Of a stretch of DNA of 64,000 nucleotides, positions 23,976 to 35,710 are shown piece after piece; position 1 is the stretch's first letter, and each line of letters begins with the position of its first letter. The stretch spans positions 79,069,734-79,133,733 of the forward strand of contig OY744532.1 in the NCBI GenBank assembly GCA_963556195.1. The letters run 5' to 3'. The DNA comes from Sepiola atlantica (taxonomy: Eukaryota > Mollusca > Cephalopoda > Sepiida > Sepiolidae). The position numbers were made by a program, and so were the translations under genes. A model generated the notes under the pieces. It was not told the origin of the DNA. It ran no database searches and was given only the letters and a program-made list of their open reading frames with translations.

Positions 23976-24174
23976 CTGCTATTAGGCTTTCGTGTCCGCT
24001 GACTAAAGATGCGACTGATAAGCAAGTTTGGTACTGTGACGGAATCCTCATGGCTTGTATTTCATCAAACAGACAATTGGAAGTGCTTGTGGAACAATTA
24101 CTTCAGTTCTACGCTCAGATAGACAATGCAGAGAAAAATGCATCTAATAGGATGTATATATCAACGAGTTATTA
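23976..24174 (+). pseudogene. LINE reverse-transcriptase fragment (degenerate palm)
   Basis: Non-repetitive end of an otherwise low-complexity frame. It encodes VWYCDGILMACISSNRQLEV and LVEQLLQFYAQI, resembling the LINE RT stretch around YADD followed by an amphipathic helix. The catalytic YADD reads YCDG, so it would be inactive. AATAAA occurs at about 24290. A host 3' exon is the alternative (an AG follows the pyrimidine tract near 23984), but the RT-like pattern is preferred. Confidence 0.4.
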
Positions 24175-24439
24175 GCAGAAACCAAGTCTGTGGCCTCAGC
24201 AAGAAAAAGACTTTCATGAGACAAACGTATGTCAAAAGATTTATTTTTTATATATGTGTGCGTAGGCGGCGTAAACCATCTGGTGATGGGAAATAAAGAA
24301 AACTAAACTTTTTCCATATACGTTCTGTTCTTTGTCATTCTTGTTGGATCTTACCGGGTACCCCGAAAGAACGGGTAATGCAACAATAATACTAATAATT
24401 ATATACGAGTTAAGTTCTTACACGATAATTAGCGCTACG

Positions 24440-25310
24440 CATTCAATCTGTGGTTAATTTAACTTCCGGTCGCACTTTAACCCATTTTCATCTTTTATAT
24501 TCAGTTTGTTTGATTGTATGTTTGTTGCTTATTATTATATATAATTTAATCATCCATCTTCATTATTTTACGTTAATTTTTTTGTATAATTTTTCCCCCA
24601 CTAAACTTCTAATCGAATGTACTAAGTTTACAGAATTTACTGCAGTTTCACAGTATCACTGATAATCAGAAATAATTACAAAGTTAATATTGATTTATAT
24701 GCCTGATTCAATAATTATGTTGTGTTCTTAATATAAGAGCTGCCACCGTAATACGAACCATTTATACTCATGCTTCAAGCCAAGAACCACATACCACAAT
24801 TTTTTTTCCGAAGTTTTAAAATTAAAAAATAAAGTAAAATGTGTTTCCTGATGATTATAGATATCCGGCGCAAACGCAGACCACACCATATTACTGTAGA
24901 AGCCCCATTATACAAACTTATTTTAGGAAGAAGTCCCTCCTTTTTGTGTTCACTTCGATATAAATTATCTCCTTAAGTCGTTTATCAGAAAGCCACCTTT
25001 CTGTGGTCGAGCGTTGTTTTTATTCATTTGCCTGCCAATGTTACTCTTCTGTTATTTTAAAAACAACGCAACGCATTCTGTTTGTGATTCGTTTAACTTC
25101 CGGTCGTATTTTCTTATCTGTAATATTTAATTTTTTTGCTTGCCCTTTTCTTACATATTATGATTTTATCTGGTTTATTCGGTCGTGTTTATTATTTTAC
25201 ATTAACTTGTCTTTGTATAACGTTTTTTTTTAAACTAAACTTCTAAGAAAATGTACTAAGCTGTAACACGTAACTGCAGTGTCACGGTATCACCAATAAT
25301 CAGAATATAA
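24440..25310. repeat. Diverged direct duplication, offset about 630 bp
   Basis: CGCATTCAATCTGTG..TTTAACTTCCGGTCG (24437-24660) recurs as CGCATTCTGTTTGTG..TTTAACTTCCGGTCG (25070-25310). Both continue with TTTACATTAA-like, ACTAAACTTCTAA and CTGCAGT.TCAC blocks. No coding is evident. Confidence 0.65.
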
Positions 25311-25329
25311 ATCTGCTATCAAATCAAAA

Positions 25330-26290
25330 GGCAAAACCGGAAGTATAAACAGTGTCTATATATTTATATATACTAGTGAAAATATTTTGTGTATTTATGT
25401 TTTTTCTCGTAGCCTCTATGTAGCCTTTCTTTTAATTGTTAATTTATTGTTTATGAATGGACAATCATTTCTATTCAGCAATTACATTTTTAAGAAGCAA
25501 TGCAACAGGTTACAATATGTATATAAGTGTTTCATTAAATTGGGGCTTTAATGCGAAAGTAAATATTTATTTATACGTATGTTTCTATCTATAAATTATT
25601 GTTTTGTTTTATTCATTTAATAATGATTGAAGTTTATAATTTGGTAATTTTCTTTAAAACATGATTTCCAGTTTCTTCTATTTATATTTTAAAGAAGTGC
25701 TAATTTTAACAGTAAGTTCTACAAAAATGCTTCGAATTGGTAGAAAAGCGTTAGAATCAGTGTATCACCCCATCAAAACTATGTTGATGAATAAAATCGA
25801 ATTTTGCCCAAAAGTTGTTGTTTTATTAGCTAGGTCCGGGAATTAGTAAGTGATTTGTTATATGCGTCTAACGTCAAGAATACTATTGACTTTGTTTTAA
25901 ATATTAGATATATAGTAGAAACGAGATAGTATTAATTTATCCTATTTTTAAGATCATCTGAAATGGGTTATAATGTTCGCACGAATGCAGTGTTGAGAAT
26001 GTTATAATAAAAGTAAAAAGACCACTTTCATTTTGTAGATTACTTACCATTTACTTACTCTTTTTTATTTCAGATGCAGCGCCATGATAATGGCTATTTG
26101 ACGTTTAATTAAAGAAAGGATGTTCATGGTATTTAGAGAAAGTTCTTATAGCATAGTTTATTTCTTTCGGTTATAAAACGTTAGGTCGAAACCCCACGCT
26201 ATTGTATCTGAGTCTTTAGCAGAACAACAGGCAAAGGGACTTATCTTTACTCGTGTAGGTAATGCTCTTAATCTAGTGTTTTATACTTTT
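25330..26290. other. No recognised feature
   Basis: AT-rich. A 61-codon frame at 25661 has no recognisable domain. Confidence 0.45.
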
Positions 26291-26296
26291 CTCACG

Positions 26297-26733
26297 TATT
26301 TTGTTATTCTTTCTCGATATAAAAACATATCATTCATCTTTCTTTCTATTTGTTTACACAAAACGAAGTGCAGTAGGAAATGTAAAAATATTCAATCCTT
26401 ACAATAAGTGTTATGATAAGTGTTGTGAAGTTGTCCAACAGTAAATAATAAATAAAGGAAGTCAAGTCGAGGGTTGGTTTAACAAGTGTATTAACAAAGT
26501 AAGAAAGTGACTAGCACTTGGCTAGACAGTTACAAGACTGTGCTTTGTCTTCTCTGTGTCTCTGGTGACTCGCACTATTTATAGTGACAACCGGTGTTGT
26601 TTGTCCTGTGTAAGAACGGCCGGTGTAACAGTAAGGATTGAATACTTTTACATTTCAGTACTTCACTTCGTTTTGTGTAACCAAATAGAAAGAAAAGATA
26701 AATGATAATTTTTTTTATATCGAGAAAGAATAA
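26297..26733. mobile_element. Inverted-repeat element with inserted solo-LTR-like block
   Basis: Arms of about 100 bp: ATTCAATCCTTAC (ending 26402) and GTAAGGATTGAAT (from 26630), extending outward through CACAAAACGAAGTG and TTTCTCGATATAAAA. The centre (about 26420-26630, minus strand) begins TGTTACACCGG, has CTATAAATAG like a TATA box, and ends TTCACAACA, i.e. a TG...CA unit of ~210 bp as in a solo LTR. A target duplication is not clear. Confidence 0.5.
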
Positions 26734-26747
26734 AAAAATAAAAAAGA

Positions 26748-26812
26748 TAACCAAATCGAACGAAAATGTCCTGATAAAAACTTTATCAGGACATTTTCGT
26801 TCGATTTGGTTA
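26748..26812. repeat. 31-bp perfect hairpin
   Basis: Arms 26748-26778 and 26782-26812 are exact inverses around a 3-nt loop AAC. They include AACGAAAATGTCCTG. It follows the right arm of the element ending at 26733 by about 15 bp. Confidence 0.9.
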
Positions 26813-26814
26813 CC

Positions 26815-27870
26815 TTGAAACGATTATCAGTGACAATAGTACTTAATTTACAAAGAGTGAACTCAAAATATTTTTTTTAACTCCTAGCTATTAAAAATCA
26901 TTACATTTAAATACATAGTGATAGGTTATTCAACACTTTAACGAAAGCCCTTAGTAGCCCCACGTTATGGAAATAGAATAAGACAGGATATAACAATATT
27001 TGAGCGTTTACAGAATAACGACACACCTGGATGCAGGGTAGATATGGCGCAAGCTGAACTGATGTTTGTATAAATTACTGTGACATAATCGTTTTAATTC
27101 ATTACTATTCATCAAATTAACACGATAACTTACGTAATTCCTTGTTATCTTTCTGACTCGCATCGTCCACGAGCAGTTGTGACCCCTGGATGTAACATCT
27201 TTAGTGTATAATATGATGCCATCTATGGCCCAAAGAGAAACGAATGGTGTTCCTCACGATCTTAGCCGTAGCAAAACTAGTAGTGTGGACCTCACGTTTA
27301 AACATATGGAGTCGGAGGGGGGAATCACCTTTTGATTACGATCTGCTTTAGCACTTTAAACATCATCTTAAAGTCAAAATCAGATGTGATAGGATGAGAT
27401 TACACTTTTCACTATCTAAAAGGAGGTCGATACACGCCGCTAGCTTATGTGTGTTTGGACGAACCAAGTTTGAGTAAGTGTTCGCTGCCTAGGCATGGTG
27501 TACGTCGACCTGAGGTATTATCAGACCCTATCCCAGTTAGCAAAGTCTCTTAGCTAGTAATACAAATTAGTCCTGTCACCTTATTTCGATATTAAAGATC
27601 CTCCGAGATTCCCATTTCCTATTTTTATTTTGTCCTTCCCCCTCTCAAATGGTACCTACTTTGGAGGACACCACACAATCCATGCCTCTGGGTCCTATCC
27701 AGCCTTTCTCTTTTTGATCCCCTAATGATCCCCTTTTTTCTCTCCACTTATACACTATATTGCTTGTTTTCGGCTCTTGAAACAACACCGAAAACAGTGA
27801 GCATCTCATACCTAGATAGCGAACGTTTTTACTGTTGTGATAGCAGGACGCGTTACTGCTGCGAATGTCT
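26815..27870. other. Non-repetitive sequence, no gene recognised
   Basis: Moderately complex sequence. The 68-codon frame at 27725-27931 runs antisense to the LINE relic below and is not supported as a gene. Confidence 0.4.
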
Positions 27871-27874
27871 TATA

Positions 27875-28960
27875 AATCAGCAAAGATTGGAGCTCAGTCG
27901 AGCACCTTCCATGAGAACATCTTTTCTGTAAGAAAATGGCTGTAAAGAAAAGAAGGGACAATTGATATAAGTCGATGTTGTACTCTGTGAAGGCACTGCT
28001 GAGTTGACCTCCTGACTTATATAATTATATTGCATCAGTAGTCAGGTAGAATGATCTAACTTTACTAACAGACTAAGTATATATCTGCTGTTATTATCTA
28101 AAGTAAGAATCAGTCCTAGAAATTTATAAGAGCATTGATTTCGACTGGAGCAAAACAGTGATCTGAGCGTTAGTGGTGAAAGCTTTGTTTTAAAGGTGTT
28201 CAAGTAACAACCCACTTTTTACCCATTACATCACATATTCCTGATCGGAAGATAAGGATTTATCAAAATCTTGGTCACTAATGCTCTTCAAAATGCTGCC
28301 ATAGACACTTATATCGTCTAGAAGGATATCCACAAATACTCATTAATGAATATCAGGAAGAGGGCAGAGCCTATAATATATCCTTGGGCACGCCAATGTT
28401 GATACTATATGCTCTAGACTTATATCCATCAACAACTATTTTTATGCACATCAGAGAGAAATAACTTGAGGGTTAACAAGACATTGCCAGCTATTCCATA
28501 GAGAGCATGTTTGTGACGTAACCGTTTATGCTAAGCCCTGTCTAATATGCCGATAGCTATTGCCATAGGAACCGAGTTTCCGTTAAGAGATTCACTGACT
28601 CTATGCCATATTACAGTCAGTACGTCAGCATTGATTTTGCAGGACAAAGTCCATATTGCTTGGAACGAAGTAGATTGGTTTTGCTGAGGTAAATGACGAC
28701 TTCTGATCGTTTTGTACTGAGATATAGAAGACTGATTTCCAATAGGTTTAAATACTGGATAAACAAACGATGTTTTCTAAAGAGATGGACATTATTTCTC
28801 CTTTAAGAAACGGTTGATGAGATTTGTAGGGATAGGAGCAAGTTCCATCAGCACATTATTAAGCACAAGATTAGAATGTTGTCAGGATAAGTTGCCTTTC
28901 TTGCATCAAGGTTCTTGTTAATCTTGAAAACATGACATTGTTGTTCGAAGACGGGTCAGT
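27875..28960 (-). pseudogene. LINE reverse-transcriptase relic (Jockey/I-like)
   Basis: On the minus strand, broken frames give PMAIAIGILDRA (degenerate IDISKAFDRVWH region, about 28560-28530), YGIAGNVLL-like sequence (28500-28480), then CIKIVVDGYKSRAYSINIG (about 28450-28400), where the typical next block GVPQG reads GVPKD. A short C-terminal piece like GRCS.EL lies near 27920-27880. Order and content match the RT of a non-LTR element. Numerous stops and frameshifts. Confidence 0.6.
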
Positions 28961-28964
28961 AAGA

Positions 28965-29820
28965 TTGAAAGAAGCTTGTAGATTTTCTGAACCCAGATCT
29001 TAAAAGGGAAATTTTCGAAGAAAATAATCTTGAAGAATTTGTTTTAAATAAGTGACTAACCGACTCTTACAGACGACTATTCCAGAGCTAATGTAATAAT
29101 AATTACGGTATTAGTTTCTATCTACTTGTCCCCTCCCCCACGAGAGCAAAGTTAGACACAAAGTCAGGTTTTAAGGGGAAGATCCTACTCATCTAAATGG
29201 GCAGTCTGGATTGGGACAAAAATTTAAAAATTGCATTCGTCTACCAATATTTTTCATTCACTAACCGAGGAAAAAAAATGCAATGTTGTATCAGAATAGT
29301 TACTACACTTTGCATTTAACTAAAACGCCAAAGAAGCATTCAACTGATACTACAATTTCATATAAACTCATGTTCTTATGAACCTTTCAATAAACACTTT
29401 TATGTGTGTTAGAAGATTATTCTTTTAATAAACATCATAGGTCAAACATTTCAAACATTCTTGTATTGTTTTTTTAATTCCGTTAGTCCTTAATATTTTT
29501 TGTCTTTTATCAATCCTAGAATTCTCTTTCTGTCATGAGCGCCTGACGTGATATCCGCCTTAATATCATTGACTTCCTTTACTCACGAATTCTCGTGTAG
29601 CATACTCCTATTTATCCGTTCGTGATTACTGTCTTAAATGCTACATATTTTCTTGCATAACTTCCATATATATAAACTAATATGTATTAGCTAATATCTA
29701 CTGGCAAACCTGCCCACATGAATATTAAACAATGCTGTCAAAAGCGAAATAAAAAATTCAAATAAACCAGAAGCTCACTTAATATTTCAGTCCTAGAGGC
29801 AAACACCCTAAATGATCTTC
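28965..29820. other. No recognised feature
   Basis: AT-rich sequence upstream, in element orientation, of the LINE relic. It may include its decayed 5' part, but no motif was recognised. Confidence 0.35.
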
Positions 29821-29829
29821 TGTTCTTTC

Positions 29830-30900
29830 TTTCATCAGCCTTTTATTTATTTTCCTTCAATCAATACTTTATTATTTTCTTTCTTTCTTTACTTGTTATC
29901 AGTCTTTTGCTTCTTGTTCTTTCATTGATAATTTATACTTCATGTATTTTTTCTTTCATGTATTTTCTCTTGATGAAGAATCGATACTTTCTTTATTCCT
30001 TTGATTCATCTTTTCTTCATTTTACTTTTATTTTTCTTTCATTAGGCATTAATTGATTTACTTTCATCACCCATTCGTTTTTGTTTTCTTTCTTTCTTTA
30101 ATCATTCATTCTTCCTTTTATTTATTTTCATCATTACTTTTCTCCCTTCATCGATTCTATATTCTTACTTTAATTATGTCTTTCATTTTCTTAAGTTTCA
30201 TCGGTCATTCTTTTTTTTTCTTTTTTCTTTTTTCTTTTTCGTCAGTCCTTTACTTCTTTTCTGTGAATCAACGCTTTATTGTTTCTTTCTGTCTGTCTTT
30301 TTTGCTTTCATCAATCTTTTATTCTTTCTTTCTTATTTCTTTCTTCCAAGCTTTCATTCTCTTCCCTTACATTCTTCCTTCCTTCCTTCCTTCCTTCTAT
30401 TTTTCCTCAGTCCTTCACTTCCTTTCCGTTAATAAACATGTTATTCTTTCTTTCTTTTGTAATAACACCTTTATTCTTCCTTAATTATTTCTTTCCTCCA
30501 TCTTTCATCCCTTTTCGTTTAATCGAGCATTCATCATTCATTCTTCCTTCCTTCCTTCCTTTTTCTTCAGTCCTTTACTGCTTTTCCGTTAATCAACGCC
30601 TTATTTATTATGTCGTTCTTTAATCAACCCTTAATTTTTATTTTATTATTTTTTTCTTCCGTCTTTCATTTCCTTTCCTTTCATCAATCATTCATTCTTC
30701 CTTAATGTCATTCTTTTATCAGCTATTTCTCTCCTTTTATAACTCATCGATTCTTTCTCTTTTCTACTTATCCTCAATTCTTCTTCCTTTCTTTGCTATT
30801 TCTCTATTCGTTCTTAACAGTTTTCTATATGCTTTCTTCCGTTCAATCACAGGCTTAATCATTCTCCCTGTCCTTCTCGCTATTATTCTTACTCTCCCAT
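29830..30900. repeat. Second polypyrimidine minisatellite/simple-repeat region
   Basis: TTCTTTCTTTC-type sequence with recurring CAGTCCTTTACT.CTTTTC and GTTAATCAACGC.TTATT blocks. The unit is longer and more irregular than in the 22-24 kb array. Open frames on the plus strand are compositional. Confidence 0.85.
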
Positions 30901-30904
30901 TACC

Positions 30905-31560
30905 TTCCCATGAATGAACTTTCCTCTCACAGTCAGAAATTGCGTGCAACATCCTTTCATGACCGACGGAAAATGATCTCCTTTCCCTGTACTACCCATG
31001 AGTTAAAATACAAGAATAAAAACACGAACGCTAAATTGCCGAAAGCTGAAACTTCCAACGGGAAAATTTGCAAATCAAATGGACTGCAAAACAACCTGGA
31101 AACATAACAAGACACACAACAATGGCCAAGTGCAAGTTGGAAAGAAAGGCAAGTTAAATTAGCAAAAGAGAAAAAAGACTCGTGTGAAGATAAAACGCAT
31201 TAGAAACTCTTTTTAGAAGCATTGATTTAGTAGATGAACTTCAGATTTGAGACACCAAACATTTGGCTAGCTTCTATAGACAGTGGGAGACAAAGACAGA
31301 GAGGGGACAAAGAGAGACACAGAGGGCGAGAGTAAGAAAGAATGGCAGACAGATAAGAAAAAGGGAGCGTGAAAGGGGAGGTATTGTTGTTTTTTTCGTT
31401 ATGGAGGCAAGTAATTACGTTCTATGAACTCAGAAAGTTATTCTTTGGCAGAGGATGTCGTGATCAGACATGGTTCTTCACATGTTCGCAATACTACCTT
31501 TGCAATGTGGAAATAATGCATCTGTCGATACAGACACGCACAAAATAAGAACGCACACAC
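30905..31560. other. No recognised gene; short GA-rich stretch
   Basis: Purine-rich 31285-31380 (GAGAGGGGACAAAGAGAGAC). No domain or RNA gene was recognised. Confidence 0.45.
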
Positions 31561-31565
31561 TATCG

Positions 31566-31567
<2 letters not shown>

Positions 31568-31626
<59 letters not shown>
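31568..31626. repeat. (TA)n microsatellite
   Basis: Pure dinucleotide tract. Confidence 0.95.
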
Positions 31627-31628
<2 letters not shown>

Positions 31629-32064
31629 TGAAAATGTGTTTGTATATTATAGATATGGATATGTTAACAGTTAGAAAATGAGAATTAGTTTTGAAAAAAA
31701 ATACATCTGTTAAAGAATTTAATAACACTATTCAAATCTTATCCCGAATCATTTTAGGGATAGCTAGTGCTCATTTATCGATTCCTGCTGTCGCGTCCTG
31801 GGGATGTAAATGGAAATAAAGATTTATATTAAGTTTCAATACAACTTTTTCCGAGTCAAATTTAACGAAATAGTTGTAATAGTTTTAATTATGGGTTTTT
31901 AGAATATTGTGGGGTCAAAATTCACACCGGATATTAATAAACAGTAAATATAATGTCTTATTTTATTTTAGAAACAAAAATCAAATCAAATCATGATATG
32001 AAATTCAGCATTGAGAGCAAAAGCACACGGGCTACTAATTTCTTTATGCGGAACGACGGGGTGT

Positions 32065-32066
32065 AA

Positions 32067-32122
<56 letters not shown>
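32065..32122. repeat. (TA)n microsatellite
   Basis: Immediately precedes the hammerhead-bearing retroelement. Confidence 0.95.
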
Positions 32123-32124
<2 letters not shown>

Positions 32125-32549
32125 TATCGTTAAGTTCTATAATAGTATCTTGATGTTTAAGCTCGCCGCTTTCAGCGTAAATACAATTTAATGTCTCCGT
32201 ATCACGTGACAACTTCTCATGCCCAAGGGGACGAGGCGAACGCTTACAGATTGAAGGTATTTCTGTGAACCGGGTTCGCGCCCCGTGACTGTCTGAGATT
32301 GTCATTCCTTGCACTGATGAGAGCCGAAAGCTCGAAACGACGTCGTATGTAGGTAAAATATTAAAATATAGTTCATTATTTTTAATAAGCCCCTTTAATT
32401 AAATTAAAGTCTAGCACTGTTGGAGAGATTAAATAAAAAATATATTCCTCTAAGCTTTAGTGCGATACTCCGACTCTGTCGGTGAGTTCTATCAGAGTGT
32501 CTTTATGTTCACGTCTAAACGACGTCGTATGTAGGTAAAATATTAAAAT
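32123..32549 (+). mobile_element. tRNA-headed, hammerhead-bearing retroelement (partial tandem)
   Basis: A tRNA-like B box GGTTCGCGCCCCG (about 32272-32285), with an A-box-like region upstream, is followed ~30 nt later by a complete hammerhead ribozyme (32308-32353). A/T-rich body and TAAGCCCCTTTAAT follow. The last 33 nt (32517-32549) exactly repeat 32335-32367, the 3' half of the ribozyme and its following sequence, 182 bp away. GAGTTCTATCAGAGTGTCTT (32484) also resembles AAGTTCTATAATAGTATCTT (32132). This is a tandem arrangement of units bounded by ribozymes. Related loci: 54120-54460 and 63663-63805. Confidence 0.7.
32308..32353 (+). ncRNA. Type-I hammerhead ribozyme, consensus core
   Basis: CTGATGA (32314-32320), stem II GAGC/GCTC with CGAAA loop (32321-32333), GAAA (32334-32337), then the palindrome ACGACGTCGT (32337-32346). 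Stem III pairs 32337-32339 with 32344-32346 around ACGT; the same palindrome could pair between two molecules. Cleavage is predicted after GTA (32347). Stem I pairs 32308-32313 with 32348-32353 (two G-U pairs). All core positions are intact. Such ribozymes are known in Penelope-like elements, schistosome SINE-like repeats and retrozymes; self-cleavage here is untested. Confidence 0.8.
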
Positions 32550-32928
32550 CAGTTATATACATATATATAAACAATTAAAGGATGAGAATATAAATTGTAT
32601 AAAATACAATATCTATGAAGTCACGAGTTGTTCAATATATAAATATACACACAAAAATTGAGTTATCTCTTGCACTGACATTGATATTAAACGTGCACAT
32701 TTCTATTAAAGAATTAACAATCTCTTCTTAATATACTCGCTCGTGGATATGCGAGCGACTTCAAAAAGGGTAACTAACTTATATATTTATTTAAAAAACA
32801 AAGTTTAATTTATTCGCTATTAGTTTTTTCTTCTCTTTTCTTATTAGATGATTAGTTACATGTTGCTATTACGCACGGTTCTATTAATTCATACTTATTA
32901 CAGTGGAGTATTTGGGGTGAAAATCTTC

Positions 32929-32933
<5 letters not shown>

Positions 32934-32966
<33 letters not shown>
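32934..32966. repeat. (AC)n microsatellite
   Basis: Directly upstream of the mariner terminal repeat. Confidence 0.95.
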
Positions 32967-32968
<2 letters not shown>

Positions 32969-32973
32969 ATATA

Positions 32974-33932
32974 CAGGGTTACCCAAAAGTTTTGTTTCCC
33001 CAAATTTGAACCTATAAGATGTTTCCATTTCACACAGCATTATAGAAATCTCTTTATACATCCTTTTCTAACACATTGTCTGTACTATTAATAGGTCTCA
33101 ATTCACCCAGAAGAACACATGTAAGCACTACAATTATACATTTATTTAAAGAAAAACAGGAAAAAATTGAACTGAAAATTATTTTCTCGTTTATAAATAA
33201 AGTTCAAACATCAAAGCAATACTTTGTCTTCAACCCTTTTAATTCAAGACATTCCACAATCTTATTTCAAAATGATTCTACGAGATTATTGAGATACTGC
33301 TCGTCGTCATGACTTTTTTCCATTCTGATTGAACCCTGTCAATTAACTCTTTTCGATTTCTAGGTCTGGGTTCCTCAAACACAAATGCTTGCAGCTTTCT
33401 CCATAGATGCGCGATCACGTTTAGGTAAGGACTGTTACCAGGCCACATTACCAGCAATCTACCACTAAATAAACCATTAATAGCTGCGATAGAACGCTTT
33501 AGTGTGTGTGTGTCGAAGCACCATCTTGTTGGAGTGCCAATTTGTTAATATCTGGTAAAATGTGCCTGCTTTCTGCACGTTTGTAACAAAATGGTAGCAT
33601 TTTCTTTTAATATAACGTCAGAATTGATATTTTCCTTATCATCACAAATTAATAATTCCGTTGTACCAAATCTGGTCATTTCTCTAGCTACAATAATCAT
33701 TGGTGATAATTATGGCACTGGAACTTTTGGAACATCACTTCTCGAAGAACATAGCTTTTATTCATTATAATAATAAAGGCGTGCTTAAAATTTAAAAAGA
33801 ATAGAAATATTAAATATCTTAGCCATCAGATAGGAGATTTATTGTCAAATTAAAACGACCTTGTACAGAAATATTGAATACATAAATATTATATTAAATA
33901 TTGAATTGGGGACACAACACTTTTGGGTCACC

Positions 33933-33935
<3 letters not shown>
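32974..33935 (-). mobile_element. Mariner-type transposon, internally decayed
   Basis: Terminal inverted repeats of ~30 bp: CAGGGTTACCCAAAAGTTTT on the left, and on the inverted right end CAGGGTGACCCAAAAGTGTT. TA flanks both ends (32972-32973, 33936-33937). The minus strand keeps the second half of a DDE transposase: LQQDGASTHT (Asp codon at 33523-33525) and WPGNSPYLN. In the latter the third catalytic Asp is Tyr (codon 33425-33427). HLWRKLQAFVFEEP follows and the frame ends near 33297. The N-terminal half is not readable. Inactive. Confidence 0.85.
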
Positions 33936-33997
<62 letters not shown>

Positions 33998-34028
33998 AAA
34001 AATATTTATAGAAAAATATTTATAGAAA

Positions 34029-34079
<51 letters not shown>

Positions 34080-34097
34080 GAAAAATATTTATAGAAA

Positions 34098-34166
<69 letters not shown>
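33936..34166. repeat. (TA)n tracts with interspersed ATAGAAAAATATTTATAGAA units
   Basis: Three (TA)n tracts separated by near-identical TTTATAGAAAA spacers, so the TA tract and spacer were duplicated together. Confidence 0.9.
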
Positions 34167-34169
<3 letters not shown>

Positions 34170-34770
34170 TTTGCATTGTACACAAGGCTCGTTCCAAACA
34201 CGATCTCAAGGTGTTGGAGGCAGTGAGTGTTACAATGCGAAAGCTATCTATAGGCAAAAAATGTTGTCTCACCAATTGGACTTATTTAGAGACTTCTAAA
34301 AAGGACAAAAAGATACTTTGCCTATTATGTTCATATGTTCCTTTTCGGTTTACAATGGCGATATTCAATCTCTCTGTTTTTTTTTTTTACTTCACGTTAC
34401 ACTTTTCACCGTTTTTAAGCGATATTCGCCGATGTTTCCCTTGAAAATGTGTCGGCTGAAAAGTACCTTGGGATTTTGTCTGTTAATTTTAGTCGATCTT
34501 TTTTATTCTTTTTAAAAGTTTTTAATCGAATGTCTTCCGTCGATTAAATGTATTACTATAAATTTCCTCTTTTTTTTCTTGTGATATTGTCCTCGACTCG
34601 CTATGACTTTGTCTATCCTATTTAAAAAAAAAAAAAATATATATTTCTATGTACAGAATAATTTATTACGCTAATAAACGGATGATTATGAATTTTTGAA
34701 TATATATTCTAGGAAAGAGGCTTAGTAACATATGCACATTATTGTTTTGTAAACTTTAACGTTTAGGGGA
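34170..34770. other. No recognised feature
   Basis: Short non-repetitive stretches and an A-run (34624-34636). The open frames have no recognised domain. Confidence 0.45.

Positions 34771-34771
<1 letters not shown>

Positions 34772-34848
<77 letters not shown>
34772..34848. repeat. (TA)n microsatellite
   Basis: Pure dinucleotide tract. Confidence 0.95.
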
Positions 34849-34850
<2 letters not shown>

Positions 34851-35267
34851 ATAGGTAATATATTTCGTTGTACAGGATAAACCCATAAACTAATAAACCG
34901 ACCATTACAACATTTAAAATATATATTATTGGCAACCCGGTGAGTAACATGGGCATATCATACCTTTTTAAACAGCAGCCGTCCTTAAAAGACTTTTAAA
35001 AATAAATTAGATAAAAAAAATAATAGAGAAAAGAATTGCTCTACATCAAACTTCGAGTTATTATTAAACAATACATTTTTAGAAAGATCAGCGGGCACGC
35101 GTGAGCGTCAATAATATACACGTGTTGGTAACATTAGTCAAGGCAAAAGGTAATGTTTTACGAAGGCATTCAAATTATTTTTGTACTTTTTCATTTATTT
35201 TGTTTACCTCGCTACGCGTACGGCTTAAAAATAAATTTACTCTCAGTAGACGTACTATTTCTTATTG

Positions 35268-35550
35268 AAATCCCTCCAGACAAGGCATAAAGCCACTTGA
35301 TGTATGTAGCTGACAAGAACAAAAGATGATTATCGCAAAGACAGGAGATGCCTATTGACTTTTAGTCTTGAGAAGACCAAGGCTATAGGTAAGAGGAAAT
35401 CAGTCAGCAGGAGGAGAGTTCCACAAGCCTGGAATTCATGGAAAAAAGCTACTGGAATAGGAAGCTGTATTACAATGAGGTATCAAAACAGCGAATTGAT
35501 AGAGACCTCTAGACCAATGAGTCAAACGAGCTGGAACAAAGGAAGCAGGG
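35268..35550 (+). repeat. Dispersed repeat, copy 2 (matches 1-345)
   Basis: Same order of blocks as the reverse complement of 1-345: CTCCAGACAA, GATTATCGCAAAGA, AAGACCAAGG, GAGTCAAACGA. A 66-codon frame (35355-35555) is open here but not in the other copy. Confidence 0.6.
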
Positions 35551-35710
35551 AATAGAACAGACAGTTTTTTTTATTGCACTATACATTCTTGATAACTATA
35601 AAACGTCTTTTTTACTAATCACCGAACGTTTTTTTAAAGGTGGTATTAAGTTCTCAATATTTCTTTAATTTTTCTCGCTATGCGTGGAGTGTTCTTCCAG
35701 TAAGCGTTAT

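Noticed and set aside
21712..23985. Series of overlapping 60-290 codon frames (Phe/Leu/Ser-rich) that could pass as membrane proteins
   Set aside because: All lie in the polypyrimidine minisatellite; openness follows from lack of G and A-rich stops on that strand. Only the last ~65 codons are non-repetitive.
23976..24300. Host terminal exon with splice acceptor and AATAAA
   Set aside because: The encoded stretch resembles a LINE RT with a degraded YADD, which explains it better; no partner exons were found.
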